From contig CAWUIH010000074.1 in NCBI GenBank assembly GCA_963922495.1, positions 1-6,923 of the forward strand: a DNA stretch of 6,923 bases. The letters are read 5' to 3'. The first letter of the stretch is position 1; the number at the start of each line of letters is the position of its first letter. This DNA comes from CAWUIH01 sp963922495. Lineage in GTDB: Bacteria; Pseudomonadota; Gammaproteobacteria; Coxiellales; Coxiellaceae. The position numbers and the translations under genes were made by a program. Under the pieces are notes generated by a model, which saw only the letters and a program-made list of their open reading frames with translations, searched no databases and was not told the origin of the DNA. This document shows, one piece after another, positions 5,130-6,923 of the stretch.

Positions 5130-5807
5130 TCAGCTTAGCAACAGACGACTTTTAAGAGGATTGTCCCCAAGTAAACGAGATATCGCCAAGCGCATTAAGC
5201 GTTTGGCATCTCTTAATATGTTTTCACTATCAAATATCTCATCACGTATCGCTATTAATGATTCACCAGAAAATACTGTACAGCTTTCAGCAAAAGGTTC
5301 ACAAATTAAAAATTCGTTATCTGGCACGTATTGATAGTGTTTCGTTGCATCTAAATCATGACGCAATGGTAACCCATAACCAAGAACGTGGAGCATTCTT
5401 TTTTCAAAACAACGTAGTGTGATAATTAATGATGATTCTAACGTACTTAATGCTGTTTTATAGTATAAAAACAAGTAGCGGCATGGATCTTCACGCTGCA
5501 ACAAGCGTAATACTAATTCATTGAGATAAAAACCACACAGCAGCACATCACCTTCTAACAAAAATGGGGACTCTGATAGCTCTAAGTCACCCAATAACTT
5601 GAGCTCACCACGACCACTCCAGGATACCAACATTGGAAAAAATAGCTGACATTTTCCTTTGTAACGTGATTTTAGACCGCGGGCACTGCGCGCTAACACA
5701 GAGACACGACCATAATTTTCAGTCAATAGTTCTAAAATCAAACTCGTATTACGATATGGGTGGCTATGCAAGATAAAAGCTGGCTCCAAGCTTACACGAT
5801 TCATCAT
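5130..5807 (-). CDS. recO: DNA repair protein RecO
   Basis: Recombination mediator of the RecFOR pathway: binds SSB-coated single-stranded DNA, anneals strands and helps load RecA with RecR. 225 residues, slightly shorter than the roughly 240 of E. coli RecO. The N-terminal OB-fold carries the typical AFILHSHPYRNTSLILELLT segment (10-29) and GRVSVLARSARG at 33-44; the helical C-terminal part includes FYLNELVLRLL at 92-102 and the ending LGDNPLKSRLLL. I see no Cys4 zinc finger, as in other gammaproteobacterial RecO. The ATG at 5807 overlaps the era stop as ATGA; the next codon is also ATG (5804), so the start is uncertain by one residue. No strong Shine-Dalgarno sequence is present, so expression probably relies on translational coupling to era. 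Confidence 0.95.
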   Translation of the reverse strand: MMNRVSLEPAFILHSHPYRNTSLILELLTENYGRVSVLARSARGLKSRYKGKCQLFFPMLVSWSGRGELKLLGDLELSESPFLLEGDVLLCGFYLNELVLRLLQREDPCRYLFLYYKTALSTLESSLIITLRCFEKRMLHVLGYGLPLRHDLDATKHYQYVPDNEFLICEPFAESCTVFSGESLIAIRDEIFDSENILRDAKRLMRLAISRLLGDNPLKSRLLLS

Positions 5808-6694
5808 TCTTCAAAACCCAATTCTTGCAACAAACGCTCGCTATCAGACCATCCATTTTTAACTTTTACCCAGAGCTGCAAAAAAACTTTTTTAGAAAAC
5901 TGCTTTTCAATATCAAGACGGGCATTCGTACCAATTTTTTTTAACAAGTTTCCATCTTTTCCAATAACGATCCCCTTTTGTCCTTTACGCTCTACCCAAA
6001 TTACCGCAGAAATACGAATAATTTTAGGATCCTCTTTAATTGCAACGATGGTTACCGCCAATGAATAAGGAATTTCTTGCCCTAACAAGCGCATTAATTT
6101 TTCACGGATGATTTCCGAAACAATAAATTGCTCACTACGATCAGTGACCTGGTCGATTGGAAAATAAAACGGACTACTAGGTAATTCATTAATAATTGAC
6201 TGCTCCAACACATCCACATGATCGCCAGTCTTTGCGGATACAGGGATAATGTGTTTAAATTCTCGTAAAACAGACATTTTTTCTATAAATGGAAGCAACT
6301 GTGCATAGTCTTTAATTTGATCAGTCTTATTAATTACTAAAAAGACTGGTATAGTAACCTTTTTTAATTGTTGCAATACCCACTCATCTCGCTCTGTCCA
6401 GTAAGTTTCTACGATAAACAATACTACATCAACATCTTGTATAGCATGGCGTGCTGCACGATTCATATAACGATTCATGGTGCCATGGACATCATCATGT
6501 AACCCCGGGGTATCTACAAAAATAATCTGTTGATTTTTGAGAGTTTTTACTCCTAAAATTTGATACCGAGTTGTTTGTGGTTTGCGTGATGTAATACTAA
6601 TTTTTTGACCTAATACATTATTAAGTAATGTGGATTTTCCAACATTAGGGCGACCTACTAGAGCAACATATCCGCAATGAGTTTCATTTTTCAT
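5804..6694 (-). CDS. era: Ribosome-assembly GTPase Era
   Basis: Essential GTPase that binds the 3' end of 16S rRNA and assists 30S maturation. 296 residues, the normal length. GTPase domain: G1 GRPNVGKS at 14-21, G2 region TSRKPQTT at 35-42, G3 DTPG at 61-64, G4 NKTD at 122-125, G5 SAK at 153-155. The C-terminal KH domain follows a PFYFPIDQVTDRSEQF linker (175-190) and has VERKGQKGIVIGKDG (234-248) and the helix LLKKIGTNAR. The ATG at 6694 sits 11 bp inside the end of rnc, with GGAG about 10 nt upstream within rnc. It overlaps recO by 4 bp at its end. The tight rnc-era-recO packing is the standard bacterial arrangement and implies one transcript. All motifs are intact; nothing unusual. Confidence 0.99.
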   Translation of the reverse strand: MKNETHCGYVALVGRPNVGKSTLLNNVLGQKISITSRKPQTTRYQILGVKTLKNQQIIFVDTPGLHDDVHGTMNRYMNRAARHAIQDVDVVLFIVETYWTERDEWVLQQLKKVTIPVFLVINKTDQIKDYAQLLPFIEKMSVLREFKHIIPVSAKTGDHVDVLEQSIINELPSSPFYFPIDQVTDRSEQFIVSEIIREKLMRLLGQEIPYSLAVTIVAIKEDPKIIRISAVIWVERKGQKGIVIGKDGNLLKKIGTNARLDIEKQFSKKVFLQLWVKVKNGWSDSERLLQELGFEE

Positions 6695-6923
6695 AATTCA
6701 ATTGCTCCAAAAATTTTTCTGCGGCCATTTGTTCTGCACGACGACGACTTGAACCAACACCTTGTGTATTAAAAGCAATACCATCTACATGGCAAGTTAC
6801 GGTAAATGTTTGTTTATGTGCTTCTCCCTTAGTACTCACTCTATAAATAGGTAACGATTTTTTTCTCGCCTGCACCCATTCTTGTAACGCTGACTTAGCA
6901 TCTTTCTTAGGAGTTACTTGTGA
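6684..6923 (-). CDS. rnc: Ribonuclease III, C-terminal dsRNA-binding domain only (5' part beyond window edge)
   Basis: Last 79 codons of RNase III, which cleaves double-stranded RNA in rRNA precursors and regulatory duplexes. The frame is open to the right edge. The visible part starts in the linker (DAKSALQEWVQARKKSLPIYRV) and contains the whole double-stranded RNA-binding domain: GEAHKQTFTVTCHVDG, then GVGSSRRRAEQMAAEKFLEQL near the end, including the lysine/arginine-rich helix that contacts RNA. The nuclease domain is outside the window. An internal GTG at 6875 could be mistaken for a start, but the same frame continues upstream with conserved residues, so this is one truncated gene. Its stop lies inside era (11-bp overlap). 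Confidence 0.97.
   Translation of the reverse strand, partial: SQVTPKKDAKSALQEWVQARKKSLPIYRVSTKGEAHKQTFTVTCHVDGIAFNTQGVGSSRRRAEQMAAEKFLEQLNYEK

Noticed and set aside
5760..6068. 102-codon plus-strand ORF
   Set aside because: Antisense shadow of the end of era and the start of recO.

Overview
The window reads as bacterial chromosome from an AT-rich gammaproteobacterium. The clearest sign is the minus-strand order rnc-era-recO-pdxJ, a conserved gammaproteobacterial core cluster, together with a RecO that lacks a visible Cys4 zinc finger. The low GC content and general protein character would fit a Legionellales-like lineage (Legionella, Coxiella or Aquicella relatives), but that placement is an impression and not a demonstrated result. 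No tRNA, rRNA, CRISPR array, insertion sequence or phage gene was seen.

Left part (1-3271): a divergently arranged sugar-acid catabolism module. On the minus strand, an SDR-family oxidoreductase is followed 17 bp later by a D-mannonate dehydratase-family enzyme (ManD/RspA, enolase superfamily), which runs off the left edge. On the plus strand, across a 239-bp intergenic region, lies a KDPG/KHG aldolase (Eda). It shares one base with a thioredoxin-like protein of the CNHCP type. The probable logic is hexuronate or aldonate -> 2-keto-3-deoxygluconate (ManD) -> KDPG -> pyruvate + glyceraldehyde-3-phosphate (Eda). The SDR would supply or interconvert the aldonate. The KDG kinase that would link the two halves is not in the window.

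Middle (3272-4285): a monocistronic gene for a secreted CHRD-domain protein with a clear signal peptide. It is followed by about 360 bp without a gene, lying between convergent genes. That stretch is unusually rich in inverted repeats: at least seven, including one 40-bp hairpin and a pair of diverged 24-26 bp repeats that each fold. It is the least explained part of the window.

Right part (4286-6923): core genes on the minus strand, transcribed right to left: the 3' end of rnc (RNase III), era, recO and pdxJ. rnc/era overlap by 11 bp and era/recO by 4 bp. pdxJ is set apart by 121 bp and has a perfect TATAAT box placed so that transcription would start at or near the A of its ATG, with no Shine-Dalgarno sequence: a candidate leaderless mRNA. 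acpS, which follows pdxJ in Escherichia coli, is not present downstream.

Nothing here supports a defence system or an undescribed mobile element. The best leads are the structured intergenic region, the leaderless pdxJ start, and the uncertain substrate of the ManD/SDR/Eda module.
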